This document shows, one piece after another, positions 18,528 through 28,011 of a stretch of 64,000 nt of DNA. Source of the DNA: Oscillospiraceae bacterium (GTDB lineage Bacteria > Bacillota > Clostridia > Oscillospirales > Oscillospiraceae); the NCBI GenBank assembly GCA_031262405.1, contig JAISHS010000025.1, positions 1 through 64,000 of the forward strand, written 5' to 3'. Every line of letters begins with the position of its first letter. The stretch's first letter is position 1. A program made the translations under genes and the position numbers. The notes under the pieces were generated by a model that had not been told where the DNA came from, searched no databases, and saw only the letters and a program-made list of their open reading frames with translations.

Positions 18528-19661
18528 ATGCGAATTTATCTTGACAACGCCGCGACAACCCCCGTGCGACCCGAGGCCGCGAAGGCCGCCATAGACGCCA
18601 TGACAGTGCGCTACGGCAACCCCAGCTCTAGTCACACCATGGGCAGAGAAGCCACCGAAATGCTCGAGAGCGCAAGAGCGCAGCTCGCCGAGGCTCTGGG
18701 CGCAAAGCCGGAGGAGCTGCACTTCACCTCCGGCGGCACCGAGGGCATAAACACCGCCATACGCATGGGCGCACTTTCAATGTCCCGCCGCGGCAAGCAC
18801 ATTATAAGCTCCCTTGCCGAGCACAGCGCCACGACTCACAGTCTGGACGAGCTTGAAAAGCAGGGCTTTTCCGTAACGCGCCTCAAGCCGCAAAGAGACG
18901 GCTCCGTTAGTGTCGAGCAGGTCGAGGCCGCCCTGCGGGATGACACCGTTATGGTCTCGCTCATGCTCGTCAACAACGAAACCGGCGGCGTAACTGATAT
19001 AGCCGCCGTCTCGCAGCTTCTAAAATCCAAAAACAGCCCCGCTCTCTTGCACACGGACGCTGTCCAGGGCTTTCTCAAAGTACCCTTCACGGTGAAATCC
19101 CTGGGGGTAGACCTGCTCAGTCTCAGCGGACATAAAATACACGCCCCAAAGGGCGTGGGCGCTCTCTTTATCAGAGACGGCGTGAAAATCCATCCCCTGC
19201 TCGTCGGCGGCCCGCACGAGGGAAATCTCCGCGCGGGAACTCAGGCAATGCCCGCGATTATGGCGCTGGGCGTCGCGTCACAGCTCGGCTCGCGGGAGCT
19301 TACCGAGAGCCTGAGGCATATGTCGCAGCTGAAAGCGGCTCTCCAATCCCGCCTTACGGATGAGATTCCCGGTCTGCAAATCCTCTCGGGAGCCGCCCCG
19401 CATATAATCAGCATCTCCCTGCCCGGCCATCGCAGCGAAACGCTCATGAACTTTCTCGAGGCGCGCGAAATCTTCGTCTCAAAAAGCTCCGCCTGCAAAA
19501 AGGGCGCACGCAGCCACGTCCTCGAGGCGATAGAGCTGCCCCCCGCCGTAATCGACGGCGCGCTGCGAATCGGACTGTCCCACTACAGCACGCTTGAGGA
19601 GATTACCGCCCTTATTGACAGCCTAAAGGAGGCCTTCGAAACCCTATTTAAGAAGCTATAA
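18528..19661 (+). CDS. Cysteine desulfurase (NifS/IscS-like, PLP-dependent)
   Basis: MRIYLDNAATTPVRPEA, HTDAVQGF, SLSGHKIHAPKGVGAL, SSACKKG. Confidence 0.93.
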   Translation: MRIYLDNAATTPVRPEAAKAAIDAMTVRYGNPSSSHTMGREATEMLESARAQLAEALGAKPEELHFTSGGTEGINTAIRMGALSMSRRGKHIISSLAEHSATTHSLDELEKQGFSVTRLKPQRDGSVSVEQVEAALRDDTVMVSLMLVNNETGGVTDIAAVSQLLKSKNSPALLHTDAVQGFLKVPFTVKSLGVDLLSLSGHKIHAPKGVGALFIRDGVKIHPLLVGGPHEGNLRAGTQAMPAIMALGVASQLGSRELTESLRHMSQLKAALQSRLTDEIPGLQILSGAAPHIISISLPGHRSETLMNFLEAREIFVSKSSACKKGARSHVLEAIELPPAVIDGALRIGLSHYSTLEEITALIDSLKEAFETLFKKL

Positions 19662-19693
19662 GTTCAGCAGAAGTGATTTAACAATATTTCTCG

Positions 19694-19727
19694 ATTGTCA
19701 ATTTTCAATTCTCAATTCTCAATTGTC
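19694..19727. repeat. ATTNTCA heptamer array (iterons only)
   Basis: ATTGTCA ATTTTCA ATTCTCA ATTCTCA ATTGTC in perfect 7-nt phase. Confidence 0.85.
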
Positions 19728-21032
19728 TTTATCGTGCCAGGGAGCCTTGTCCGCACTGCTTTGGGCGGGGTCTTCCTGGTCTGTTTTTTCGGAAAGCTTG
19801 ACGGGCTGACGGGTTTCGGGGTCTATGTGATCGAGGTCGATATAGACCTCGTTATCCAGCGGCAGACCCCGTTTTTTAAGCTGCTTTTGCACCAGATAGC
19901 GAATCGCGGCATAGATCACCACAAAGAGCGGCACCCCGATAATCATCCCGACGGGCCCGAGCAGTCCCGCCCCGACGATAATCGCAAACATCACCCAAAA
20001 GCCGGAAAGCCCCGTCGCATTGCCCAGAATCTTCGGCGCGAGAATGTTCCCGTCAAACTGCTGCAAAACAATAATAAACAGCACGAATATAAGGCACTGC
20101 AAGGGCGAATACATGAGCACGATGAGGGCAGAGGGAATCGCCCCGATAAAGGGTCCGAAAAAGGGAATGATGTTCGTAACCCCGATGATAATCGCAATCA
20201 GCACCGCGTCCTTAATGCCTATCAGCAGGCAGCCGAGATAGCAGAGCACCCCAACCGCCAGCGCATCCAGCAGCTGTCCGGCGAAATATCCCATGAAGGA
20301 TTTGTTGGTAAAGCGCAGAACATTCAGCAGATTGTTGCTCTGCTTGAGGGGCAAAACGCTGTAGACCAGCCTCTTGCTCTGCGCGGCAAATCTCTCGCGG
20401 TTATACATTATATAGACCGAGGCGACAACCGCGATAAAGAAATTCATAAGCGCTCTTATAACGCTGAAAACGCCGATGGAGACGTTGATTATAAGCTCGT
20501 TCATCTCCGGCAAAATCTCGTTTGCCCATTTCGTCAGCGATTCCTCAACGTTTCCCAAAAGATCAGTTAAGACGGCGTTAACGGTCTCATGCTCGGCAAG
20601 GGTCGTGTTCGCCCAGTCAACAACTGCCTGAACGCTGACGTCCAGATTCGAAATTATACTCCTAATGCTGTTATAGAGCGCCGGAAGAACAATCCACAGC
20701 AGCAGCGCAACCGCGCCCAGAAGCGCAACAATCGCAAGCGTTACGGAAAAACCGCGGCCAAAGTTATCGGCGCGATGGGCGTTCTTCTTAAAAATCCTCT
20801 CCCCCAGCACGCTGCCCGCCACTCTCTCTAAGAGCTTGACCAGCGGCGTCAGCAGATATGCGATAACCAGACCCCAGATTATGGGCGTGAGAATGGTGTT
20901 GATCTCCTTAAAAATCGCCCTTATGCCCGACCAGCGCTGAATAATCCAGAAGACCGCCAGACAGGCAAGTATAACCACCAGAGCCGTAAGGCCCCAATAG
21001 AGATACTTTTTGTCCCATTTGAACTTACTCAT
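19719..21032 (-). CDS. AI-2E family (YtvI/PerM-type) transporter
   Basis: Polytopic membrane protein with IPFFGPFIGAIPSALIVLMYSPLQCLIFVLFIIVLQQFDGNILAPKILGNATGLSGFWVMFAI. Confidence 0.9.
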   Translation of the reverse strand: MSKFKWDKKYLYWGLTALVVILACLAVFWIIQRWSGIRAIFKEINTILTPIIWGLVIAYLLTPLVKLLERVAGSVLGERIFKKNAHRADNFGRGFSVTLAIVALLGAVALLLWIVLPALYNSIRSIISNLDVSVQAVVDWANTTLAEHETVNAVLTDLLGNVEESLTKWANEILPEMNELIINVSIGVFSVIRALMNFFIAVVASVYIMYNRERFAAQSKRLVYSVLPLKQSNNLLNVLRFTNKSFMGYFAGQLLDALAVGVLCYLGCLLIGIKDAVLIAIIIGVTNIIPFFGPFIGAIPSALIVLMYSPLQCLIFVLFIIVLQQFDGNILAPKILGNATGLSGFWVMFAIIVGAGLLGPVGMIIGVPLFVVIYAAIRYLVQKQLKKRGLPLDNEVYIDLDHIDPETRQPVKLSEKTDQEDPAQSSADKAPWHDKDN

Positions 21033-21117
21033 AGCCTGTCCGTTCCCGCCTTAATAGTTTTTGGTCAGCCACTTGTATCCAACCGCTTCCCTAACCGGAG
21101 TTGGTTGACACTCAGCG

Positions 21118-21546
21118 TCACTGCGCCCTGACGTATTTCTTGACGTCGTCGCCGACGAGCGCCGGATCACAGGTGGCGCTGATTGTAAATTTCACGCCCT
21201 CCGCCTCGCCGAAGGCGTCAAGCTCGGCTATGAGCGCGCCCATGCCGTCCAAGCCCACGTCGCTGAACATTTTAAAGAAGTTGTCGATGAAAATGTGTGT
21301 AATATCATAGTTTGCCGCGTGAAGCCCCGAAATGAAGCCCTTGAAAAACTCAGCCGCGCCGAATTTATAGTCTGAGGCGTGTATAAGACGAACAGTGTAA
21401 GGGATGTCATAGGTGAGCTTTTTGTCTTTTTCAAGACAGATTACGCTGCCGTTTTCTTCTTCAACCGCTTTCCTTACCAGATCTACCAGCAACTTTGTTT
21501 TCCCGCTTCCCTTGAGACCCAGAATTAACCTAACCATGGCAACCAC
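21118..21546 (-). CDS. Small P-loop ATP-binding protein of unknown function
   Basis: Walker A GLKGSGKTK, hydrophobic HIFIDNFF Walker B-like. Confidence 0.7.
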   Translation of the reverse strand: MVAMVRLILGLKGSGKTKLLVDLVRKAVEEENGSVICLEKDKKLTYDIPYTVRLIHASDYKFGAAEFFKGFISGLHAANYDITHIFIDNFFKMFSDVGLDGMGALIAELDAFGEAEGVKFTISATCDPALVGDDVKKYVRAQ

Positions 21547-21615
21547 CCTCCTAGCAAGTTTTCTCTATAGTACCACAGAAAACCCCAGACTTCAAATGTC
21601 AAGTTGTTAACATTT

Positions 21616-22902
21616 TCATTCCCGTTCTTGAAGCATCTTAAACATATTCTTTTTATATGCCTCAACTCCCGGCTGGTTAAAGGGATTGACCCCGGAAACA
21701 TAAGCCGAAAGCGCGCAGCTCATCTCAAAGAAGCAAACAAGCTCTGCAAAGCCCTCCTCGTCCCTTCTCGACGCGGTAATCGCTATGTTCGGAACGTCGC
21801 CCTTGATGTGCGCGCCCGCAACAGCCTTGGTTACTATCCTTTGAACCTCGCCGAATTGCACCCCCGCCAAGTAATTCAGCCCGTCGCGGTCGCGCAGCTC
21901 AAAGGGCACCTTAAGCTCGGCGCCGTCGTCCTCAAAGGAGACGACCGTCTCCATCAGCCTGCGCGGGCCGTCCTGAATAAACTGCCCCATGGAGTGCAAA
22001 TCCGCGCTGAATTCAACAGATGCCGGGTAAATCCCGATACCGTTTTTGCCCTCGCTCTCGCCGAAAAGCTGCTTCCACCACTCCGCCATAAAGCGAAAGG
22101 ACGGTTCAAAGCAGGCTAAAATCTCAATCTGTCTGCCCAGCCCGTAGAGATGCTGACGCACCCCGGCATAGATCCAAGCGGGGTTCTCAGAAGAGCGCAA
22201 ATCCAGATCATGCAGCTCGCGCACGGCGCAGTTTAAAACCTTCTCAATGTCAATTCCCGCAACCGCCATGGGCAGCAGCCCGACGGCAGAGAGCACCGAA
22301 AAGCGCCCGCCCACGTCGTTCGGAACAATAAAGCGCTCCCAGCCCTCGGAAACCGCCGTGTCGTGCAAAATGCCGCGCTGGGCGTCCGTCGTCGCGATAA
22401 TGCGCCGCTTCGCGCCCGCCGCGCCATATTTTTTCTCCAGCAGCGCCTTGAACACCCTAAAGGACAGAGCCGGCTCAAGCGTGCCGCCCGATTTAGAAAT
22501 CACATTCACCGTAAAATCGCGGTCGCCGATAAGCTCAATAATCTCGCTTATAGCCGCCGGCGAAACGCCGTTTCCGGCAAAGAACACGTCGGGCGTGTCC
22601 TTCTTTTTCATATTATAGTTCGGCGAGCGCAAGAGATCAATCGCGGCCTTCGCCCCGAGATAAGAGCCGCCTATACCGATAACAACCAGAGCCTCGCTAT
22701 TGCCGCGAATTCGCGCGGCAGCCGACAAAATCGCCTTAAGCTCTCCGGCCTTGACCCTCTCCGGCAGCTCCAGCCAGCCTGTGTATTCCGCGCCCTCTCC
22801 GCTGCGCTCAAAAAGCGTCCTATGCGCGTTCGAAACCTTAGAAAAGTCCGGACCCGTCGGACCGAAGAATTCCTTCGCCCCGGATATGTCGATTTTAACC
22901 AT
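21616..22902 (-). CDS. pgi: Glucose-6-phosphate isomerase
   Basis: VIGIGGSYLGAKAAIDLL, NVISKSGGTLEPALSFRVFK, GRFSVLSAVGLLP. Confidence 0.96.
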   Translation of the reverse strand: MVKIDISGAKEFFGPTGPDFSKVSNAHRTLFERSGEGAEYTGWLELPERVKAGELKAILSAAARIRGNSEALVVIGIGGSYLGAKAAIDLLRSPNYNMKKKDTPDVFFAGNGVSPAAISEIIELIGDRDFTVNVISKSGGTLEPALSFRVFKALLEKKYGAAGAKRRIIATTDAQRGILHDTAVSEGWERFIVPNDVGGRFSVLSAVGLLPMAVAGIDIEKVLNCAVRELHDLDLRSSENPAWIYAGVRQHLYGLGRQIEILACFEPSFRFMAEWWKQLFGESEGKNGIGIYPASVEFSADLHSMGQFIQDGPRRLMETVVSFEDDGAELKVPFELRDRDGLNYLAGVQFGEVQRIVTKAVAGAHIKGDVPNIAITASRRDEEGFAELVCFFEMSCALSAYVSGVNPFNQPGVEAYKKNMFKMLQERE

Positions 22903-23088
22903 TGTGCTTTGCCTCTTTCGTGTGTTATATATGTCGTTATATCCTGTTTACAGGCACTGAATATTATAATACATTCCCCATCTTTTTTCAAGGGAAATTT
23001 TGTCATTATCCCTCCCGCGTGGGGACAAGCTGCCCCGCCCCAATGCATATAACTCCAAAAGTGGGAAACCCACGGCAAAATTGGTCCT

Positions 23089-23117
23089 GCAGACACTAAC
23101 TGAGCGTTAGTGTCTGC
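23089..23117 (-). terminator. Hairpin downstream of dacF
   Basis: GCAGACACTAAC-TGAGC-GTTAGTGTCTGC 12-bp perfect stem. Confidence 0.6.
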
Positions 23118-23125
23118 ATTACACC

Positions 23126-24274
23126 TTACTTCCCGAATAATTTCAGCAGTAGCTTTCCGTAAATTTTAAACGTCGTGAGCCTCTCGACGGCGCTTCCCGC
23201 CAGCAGCGGAACTCGCGTCAGCTCCTCATCACCGCTTCTGACAATCACCTCGCCTAGTCTCGCGCCCTTATCGATCGGCGCCACCAGAGACTCCGGCAAA
23301 ACAATCTCATAGCTTAGGTCCTTCGCCGCGCCCTTTTCAACAAGCATCCCCGCCTGACCGGAGTATTCCGGCTGGAGACTGTTCGTCTCGCCCAGCTCAA
23401 CCGCCACCGGCGGCAGAGCCTCCGGCGCGCGCAGCGAACACAGCTCAAAATTGGCAAAGCCATAGCTGAGCAGCGCCTTCGCGCTCTCAAATCGCTCCGC
23501 ACTCGTCTGCTCGTGCATGACAACCGCTATATACTCCGTGCCGTCCCGCATAGCCGACGCCGAAAGACAGTACATCGCCTTCTTGGTAAAGCCGGTTTTA
23601 AGCCCCGTCGCCCCGTCAAAGAACCTAACGAGCTTGTTTGTATTCGTCAGAGCCGATTCTCCGCCGCGCAGCGAGTCCATCCAAATCGTCGTATAGTCCT
23701 TGATGTCCTCATGGAACAGCAGCTCCCGCGACATAAGCGCAATGTCATAGGCGCTGGTATAGTGGTTATCGTCGTCAGTCAGCCCCGTGCAGTCCATAAA
23801 ATGCGTATCCGCCATTCCGAGCTGCTCTGCGCGCTCGTTCATCCTCGTCACAAAGGCGCTCTCAGATCCGGCTATGCGCTCGGCCATAGCAACGGCGCAG
23901 TCATTGGCGGAGACGACGGCTATCGCCTTGACCATGTCGCCGACCGTCATCTTCTCGTTTTCCTCCAGCCAAATCTGACTGCCCCCCATAGACGCCGCAT
24001 ACGACGAGCAGGTCACCTGATCCTTATACGCGATATTTCCGGCGGCAATCTCCTCCATAATGAGAAGCAGCGTCATGACCTTCGTCACGCTCGCCGGAGC
24101 CAAGCGCTCGTGGGAGTTTTTTTCATAGAGCACGCTCCCGCTCGTTTTTTCCATCAGCACGGCGCTGGGCGCCGTCACCTGCAAAATATCCTCGCCCACG
24201 GGCTCAACAGCATAGGCGGAAACTGTTGACGCCAAGAGAGCCGCAATCAGTATCATAAGAGCAATTTTTTTCAT
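23126..24274 (-). CDS. dacF: D-alanyl-D-alanine carboxypeptidase (DacF-type, S11)
   Basis: Signal peptide, LAPASVTKVMTLLL (SxxK), SANDCAVAMAE, KTGFTKKAMYC. Confidence 0.92.
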   Translation of the reverse strand: MKKIALMILIAALLASTVSAYAVEPVGEDILQVTAPSAVLMEKTSGSVLYEKNSHERLAPASVTKVMTLLLIMEEIAAGNIAYKDQVTCSSYAASMGGSQIWLEENEKMTVGDMVKAIAVVSANDCAVAMAERIAGSESAFVTRMNERAEQLGMADTHFMDCTGLTDDDNHYTSAYDIALMSRELLFHEDIKDYTTIWMDSLRGGESALTNTNKLVRFFDGATGLKTGFTKKAMYCLSASAMRDGTEYIAVVMHEQTSAERFESAKALLSYGFANFELCSLRAPEALPPVAVELGETNSLQPEYSGQAGMLVEKGAAKDLSYEIVLPESLVAPIDKGARLGEVIVRSGDEELTRVPLLAGSAVERLTTFKIYGKLLLKLFGK

Positions 24275-24611
24275 AAAAAAACCTCCGCAAAACAAGCCTC
24301 ACCAAACTATATGGCTTGTATGCAAAGCTTATGCCCCGCGAGAGCAAAAACTAATTCCAAATCCCTCTGCCGACCCGAATATCAAAATACACAAATTTTC
24401 ACAAAATTTTCCTCAAAAGATTTAAGCCTATTCAATTCGACTGAATATTACAAAACTCACCCCCTTTTCTCAAATCAAGTATTTGCAAGGGTTTTCAACA
24501 TTTTCAACAGGGTTTTCAACACTAATCGCAGAAATCTACCGGCGAATTATTCATAATTCCCAATCCTGACCGCAATCTTTCCGATAAAAGACCGGTTTCC
24601 AGCTCAAAATT

Positions 24612-24845
24612 TTCTATTGACAAAACAAAAGTTTTGTGCTTGAGGTAAACATTACCGAACAGTTTTGCTCCGCAAAAAAATTCAAACGAAAGCCCAACGA
24701 AGTGGGTTTCGTTTGAAAGAGGAGGAGCACACTTGCGAGTGAGCGTTTGTGCTTGCACAGACGCGAGGGATGCTGGTGTTGCTCCGACGACGTGGCGGGC
24801 TGCATCCAAAACTGGCGGAAAAGGGCGTCGCCCTTTTCCGACAAG
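24612..24845. repeat. Structured dispersed repeat, copy C
   Basis: GTTTTGCTCCGCA start, hairpins, ACGTGGCGGGCTGCATCCAAAACTGG-CGGAAAAGGGC-GTC-GCCCTTTTCCG-ACAAGCT shared with 27689-27742. Confidence 0.7.
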
Positions 24846-25088
24846 CTATTCAATCTGTTTATACATCGCAGGGGCGTCCGCCTTCGCGGCGGTCTCATTG
24901 ACCGCTAAAACCTCCACGCGCGTAATGCGCCCGCCGAGCCTCAGCTCAATTACGTCCCCTATTTTGACATTATAAGAGGGCTTGGCGATTTTCCCGTTCA
25001 CCTGAACCCTCTGGGAGTCCGCCGCCTCGGCGGCCACCGTGCGCCGCTTAATAAGCCGCGACACCTTCAAATACTTATCCAACCTCAT
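24846..25088 (-). CDS. S4-domain RNA-binding protein (RqcP/YabO-like)
   Basis: MRLDKYLKVSRLIKRRTVAAEAADSQRVQVNGK S4 signature. Confidence 0.85.
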   Translation of the reverse strand: MRLDKYLKVSRLIKRRTVAAEAADSQRVQVNGKIAKPSYNVKIGDVIELRLGGRITRVEVLAVNETAAKADAPAMYKQIE

Positions 25089-25108
25089 TCTTCGTCCCTC
25101 GTTTTTTT

Positions 25109-25166
25109 GTTGTCGCGCCCCGCGCGACTCCATAAATTGTCAATTCTCAATTGTCAATTGTCAATT
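25109..25166. repeat. Heptamer-iteron/GC-hairpin repeat (partial copy 3, opposite orientation)
   Basis: GTCGCGCCCCGCGCGACTCCAT followed by four ATTSTCA heptamers. Confidence 0.8.
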
Positions 25167-25880
25167 AGTCTCCCCACGCTCTTCCCTTTTCGCAAACTCC
25201 CCGATAAACTCATCACAACTCTTCTGCAGCGCCATCTCCGGATCGACCCCTGCGGCTCTCGCAAGCGAAACCGCCGAGAAAAGCAGCTCCCCCAGCGCGC
25301 CCTCCGCCTTATCGGAGTCTCCCGCGCCGAGCGCCGACTCAAAGCCCGCCAGCGCGCCGCGAAGCTTGTCCGCCGCATTTGGGAAATCCGCTCCCGCTTT
25401 ACTCGCCTTCTTCAGCAGCTTCTCCGCTCGCCAAAGCGCAGGCAGGCTCTTTGCAACAGCCTCCAGCGACTTCGTTACCGTGGTCTGACTCTTCTCCCTG
25501 CGCTTTAGCTCCTCCCAGTTGACTAGCACCTGCCCGGAGCCTTCAACCTGCACGTCTCCAAAGACGTGCGGATGCCGGAAAATAAGCTTCTTACAGGCCG
25601 CGTCCGCGACGGCGTCCACGTCGAAAACGCCCTTCTCCTCCTCAATGCGCGAGTGGAAAAGCACCTGCATCATTAAGTCGCCCAGCTCCTCCTTCAAGTG
25701 ATCAGGAGAGCCCTCGTCAATCGCCTCGCAGACCTCATAGGCCTCCTCCAAGAGATTTCGGCGAATGGATTCGTGGGTCTGCTCTATATCCCAGGGGCAG
25801 CCCCCCGGCGAGCGCAGCAGCGCGATAATCGCGCGAAAATCCTCAAGGTTATACTGCGCCTTAAACTCAAAATCAACCAT
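25161..25880 (-). CDS. mazG: Nucleoside triphosphate pyrophosphohydrolase MazG
   Basis: LRSPGGCPWDIEQTHESIRRNLLEEAYEVCEAID, EELGDLMMQVLFHSRI. Confidence 0.95.
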   Translation of the reverse strand: MVDFEFKAQYNLEDFRAIIALLRSPGGCPWDIEQTHESIRRNLLEEAYEVCEAIDEGSPDHLKEELGDLMMQVLFHSRIEEEKGVFDVDAVADAACKKLIFRHPHVFGDVQVEGSGQVLVNWEELKRREKSQTTVTKSLEAVAKSLPALWRAEKLLKKASKAGADFPNAADKLRGALAGFESALGAGDSDKAEGALGELLFSAVSLARAAGVDPEMALQKSCDEFIGEFAKREERGETN

Positions 25881-25900
25881 GCGTTACTGTCCTCTTTATA

Positions 25901-27541
25901 TCAGTGTTTCGGCGTATACACCCGCAAAAGCTTCGCCAGCTTCTCACCCTTGGGGATGAGGCGCATATCCTCCATCGTAATGGCGCGCGTTATAATCGTC
26001 AGAACGATATATGCCGCCGCGGCAACTCCCACCGCCGCAACAAGCGCAATCAGAGTCTCCATCCTCGTCGGATCATCCCCCGCGCCAAGAATCCCAAGAA
26101 CCGCCGGATAGATGAGCCAGGCCAGAGCTCCCATCACCAGAGAGTTTACAAGCGGCTTTAAGAACACCTGCCCTATCGACGGGCGATTATCAAGCTTAGT
26201 CATTATAAATAAAAGGTTCAGCCCGAACATTATCAGATTGCAGATCAAAATCCCAATCGGCGCGCCGTAAATACCCACCTCGGGCTTGCCCACCAGCACC
26301 CACTGCACTCCGACCGTAGCCGCCGCCCCGATAAGCATCGCCGTCACCGGAAGCCTCTCTTTACCCGAGGCCTGCAAAATCGCCTGCATCATGAGTGCCA
26401 GACAAAGGAAGAAGGAAGAAGCGCCCATAATCGCCAGAAGCCCGCCGCCCGCGACGTTGCTGCCGTAATACAGCCCGTTCATGATAGGCGCGGCAAGCAC
26501 GCTCAGGCCGACCGCCATGGGCAGAGTGATGATAGCCGAAATCCTCATCGACGAGCTGATAACCTCCTTGGCCTCGCTGTGCCGCCTTGTAATCAGGCAG
26601 CCGGAGAGCGCCGGAATAACGCTGACCGTCAGCGGCGTAATAATCGCCGTAGGCAGGTTATAGAGCGTCTGCGCCTTGGAATAAACGCCGAACAGCTGCA
26701 TAGAGCTCTCCTCGCCCAACCCTAACCCGTTCTGCAAGCGCGCCAAAATAATCTTCGTGCTCACGAGCGCAATAACCGCGAACACACAGGAGCCGAGCGC
26801 AATGGGCACGCCAATCTTCACCAGATTTTTCAGTACCCTGCCGCTGCCTTCGGCGGAATCGTCGAAGGCTCTCCCCTCATAGCGCGCGCTCTCGGTGCGA
26901 GCACGCTTGACAACCAAAACGCCGATATATATGCAAGCGGCTAAGCTTCCCACGGCAACGCCCGAAGTCGCTCCCGCCGACATAACTGCGCTGCTCTTAC
27001 CCATGCTCCTGAATATAAGCAGCATCCCTATGCCGAAGATAACCTTGACCCCCACCTCAATAACCTGCGAAACAGCGGTGGGACGCATATCGGAAAGCCC
27101 TTGGGAATAACCCCGAAACGCACTCATGACGCAGCAGATTAAAATAGAAGGCGCCAGCGCCATAATTGACTGACTCGCGCGAACGTCCTGCATGAATATG
27201 GCAAGCTCCGTCGGCCAGATGAGCATCGCGAGGCTCCCCGCCGCGCCCAGAACCACAAACGCGCCTATCGCCACGGAGAAAATCCGCTTCACCTGCACAG
27301 GCTTTTCCAAATTGTTCGCCTCGGATATCAGCCTTGCCACAGCAACCGGCAGCCCGGCGGTAGACAGCGCCAGAATAACCCCATAGAGGTTATAAGCCAC
27401 CTGAAACAGTCCGTAACCCTCGTCGTCGAGGATGTTCCCCATCGGAATCTTATACAGAAAGCCCATCAGCTTAACCACTACAACCGCAACGGTCAAAATG
27501 GCAGCTCCGTGCAAATAGTTTTGGTTCTTATCAGAAGCCAT
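25901..27541 (-). CDS. Polysaccharide biosynthesis/MurJ-SpoVB-type flippase (MOP superfamily)
   Basis: About 14 TM helices; FLYKIPMGNILDDEGYGLFQVAYNLYGVILALSTAGLPVAVARLISE; start placed at MASDKNQNYL. Confidence 0.88.
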   Translation of the reverse strand: MASDKNQNYLHGAAILTVAVVVVKLMGFLYKIPMGNILDDEGYGLFQVAYNLYGVILALSTAGLPVAVARLISEANNLEKPVQVKRIFSVAIGAFVVLGAAGSLAMLIWPTELAIFMQDVRASQSIMALAPSILICCVMSAFRGYSQGLSDMRPTAVSQVIEVGVKVIFGIGMLLIFRSMGKSSAVMSAGATSGVAVGSLAACIYIGVLVVKRARTESARYEGRAFDDSAEGSGRVLKNLVKIGVPIALGSCVFAVIALVSTKIILARLQNGLGLGEESSMQLFGVYSKAQTLYNLPTAIITPLTVSVIPALSGCLITRRHSEAKEVISSSMRISAIITLPMAVGLSVLAAPIMNGLYYGSNVAGGGLLAIMGASSFFLCLALMMQAILQASGKERLPVTAMLIGAAATVGVQWVLVGKPEVGIYGAPIGILICNLIMFGLNLLFIMTKLDNRPSIGQVFLKPLVNSLVMGALAWLIYPAVLGILGAGDDPTRMETLIALVAAVGVAAAAYIVLTIITRAITMEDMRLIPKGEKLAKLLRVYTPKH

Positions 27542-27583
27542 CAAAATTCTCCACTGAATTAAAAATCTACCTTCGAAATACCT

Positions 27584-27742
27584 CGTAGAGTTTTGCCCCG
27601 CAGGGCAAAATAGATTTAAATCGTTTTTTTCAGCGGCGTGTACGGTGAAAAAAACTCTTCTCAGACCGCGAGTCGCCGCGCAGCGGCACGTGGCGGTCTG
27701 CAACCTAACTGGCGTGAAATGCCTTTGGCATTTCACGACAAG
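27584..27742. repeat. Structured dispersed repeat, copy B
   Basis: TTTTGCCCCGCAGGGCAAAA and AAATCGTTTTTTTCAGCG match copy A; ACGTGGCGGTCTGCAACCTAACTGG-hairpin-ACAAGCT matches copy C. Confidence 0.7.
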
Positions 27743-27942
27743 CTCTTGATAATATTTCTAATATTATCCGGCATACTAATTTATATGCCGCAAGTCCCGG
27801 TGCTAATCTCATTACGCCGCACCGGAGTAACTTTACACCAAATCACTGGAAAAATCAAGTAAAAGCCGCCCGATATTTTCCTGCCCCCGAGTAATATAGT
27901 TAATTATTTATAAATATTTAGTCATTTACTGTTAAAAGTTCT

Positions 27943-27981
27943 TGTTTTATTTTAACTTGTTTGTTATAATTTGTTATAATT
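27943..27981 (+). promoter_or_regulatory. Promoter region with two overlapping TATAAT -10 elements 10 bp apart
   Basis: TTGTTT-17 nt-TATAAT, then a second TATAAT in a TTTGTTATAA direct repeat. Confidence 0.5.
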
Positions 27982-28011
27982 TGTAAAACCTTGTCTCCAT
28001 CGTCCCACATA

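Noticed and set aside
18384-18722. N-terminal 113-aa extension of the mtaB ORF
   Set aside because: Overlaps the divergent cysteine desulfurase 5' end; conserved MtaB proteins start at MKYRAYTLGCK.
27542-27736. N-terminal extension of the SpoVB-like ORF through repeat copy B
   Set aside because: The extension translates the structured repeat; the membrane protein starts at MASDKNQNYLHGAAIL.
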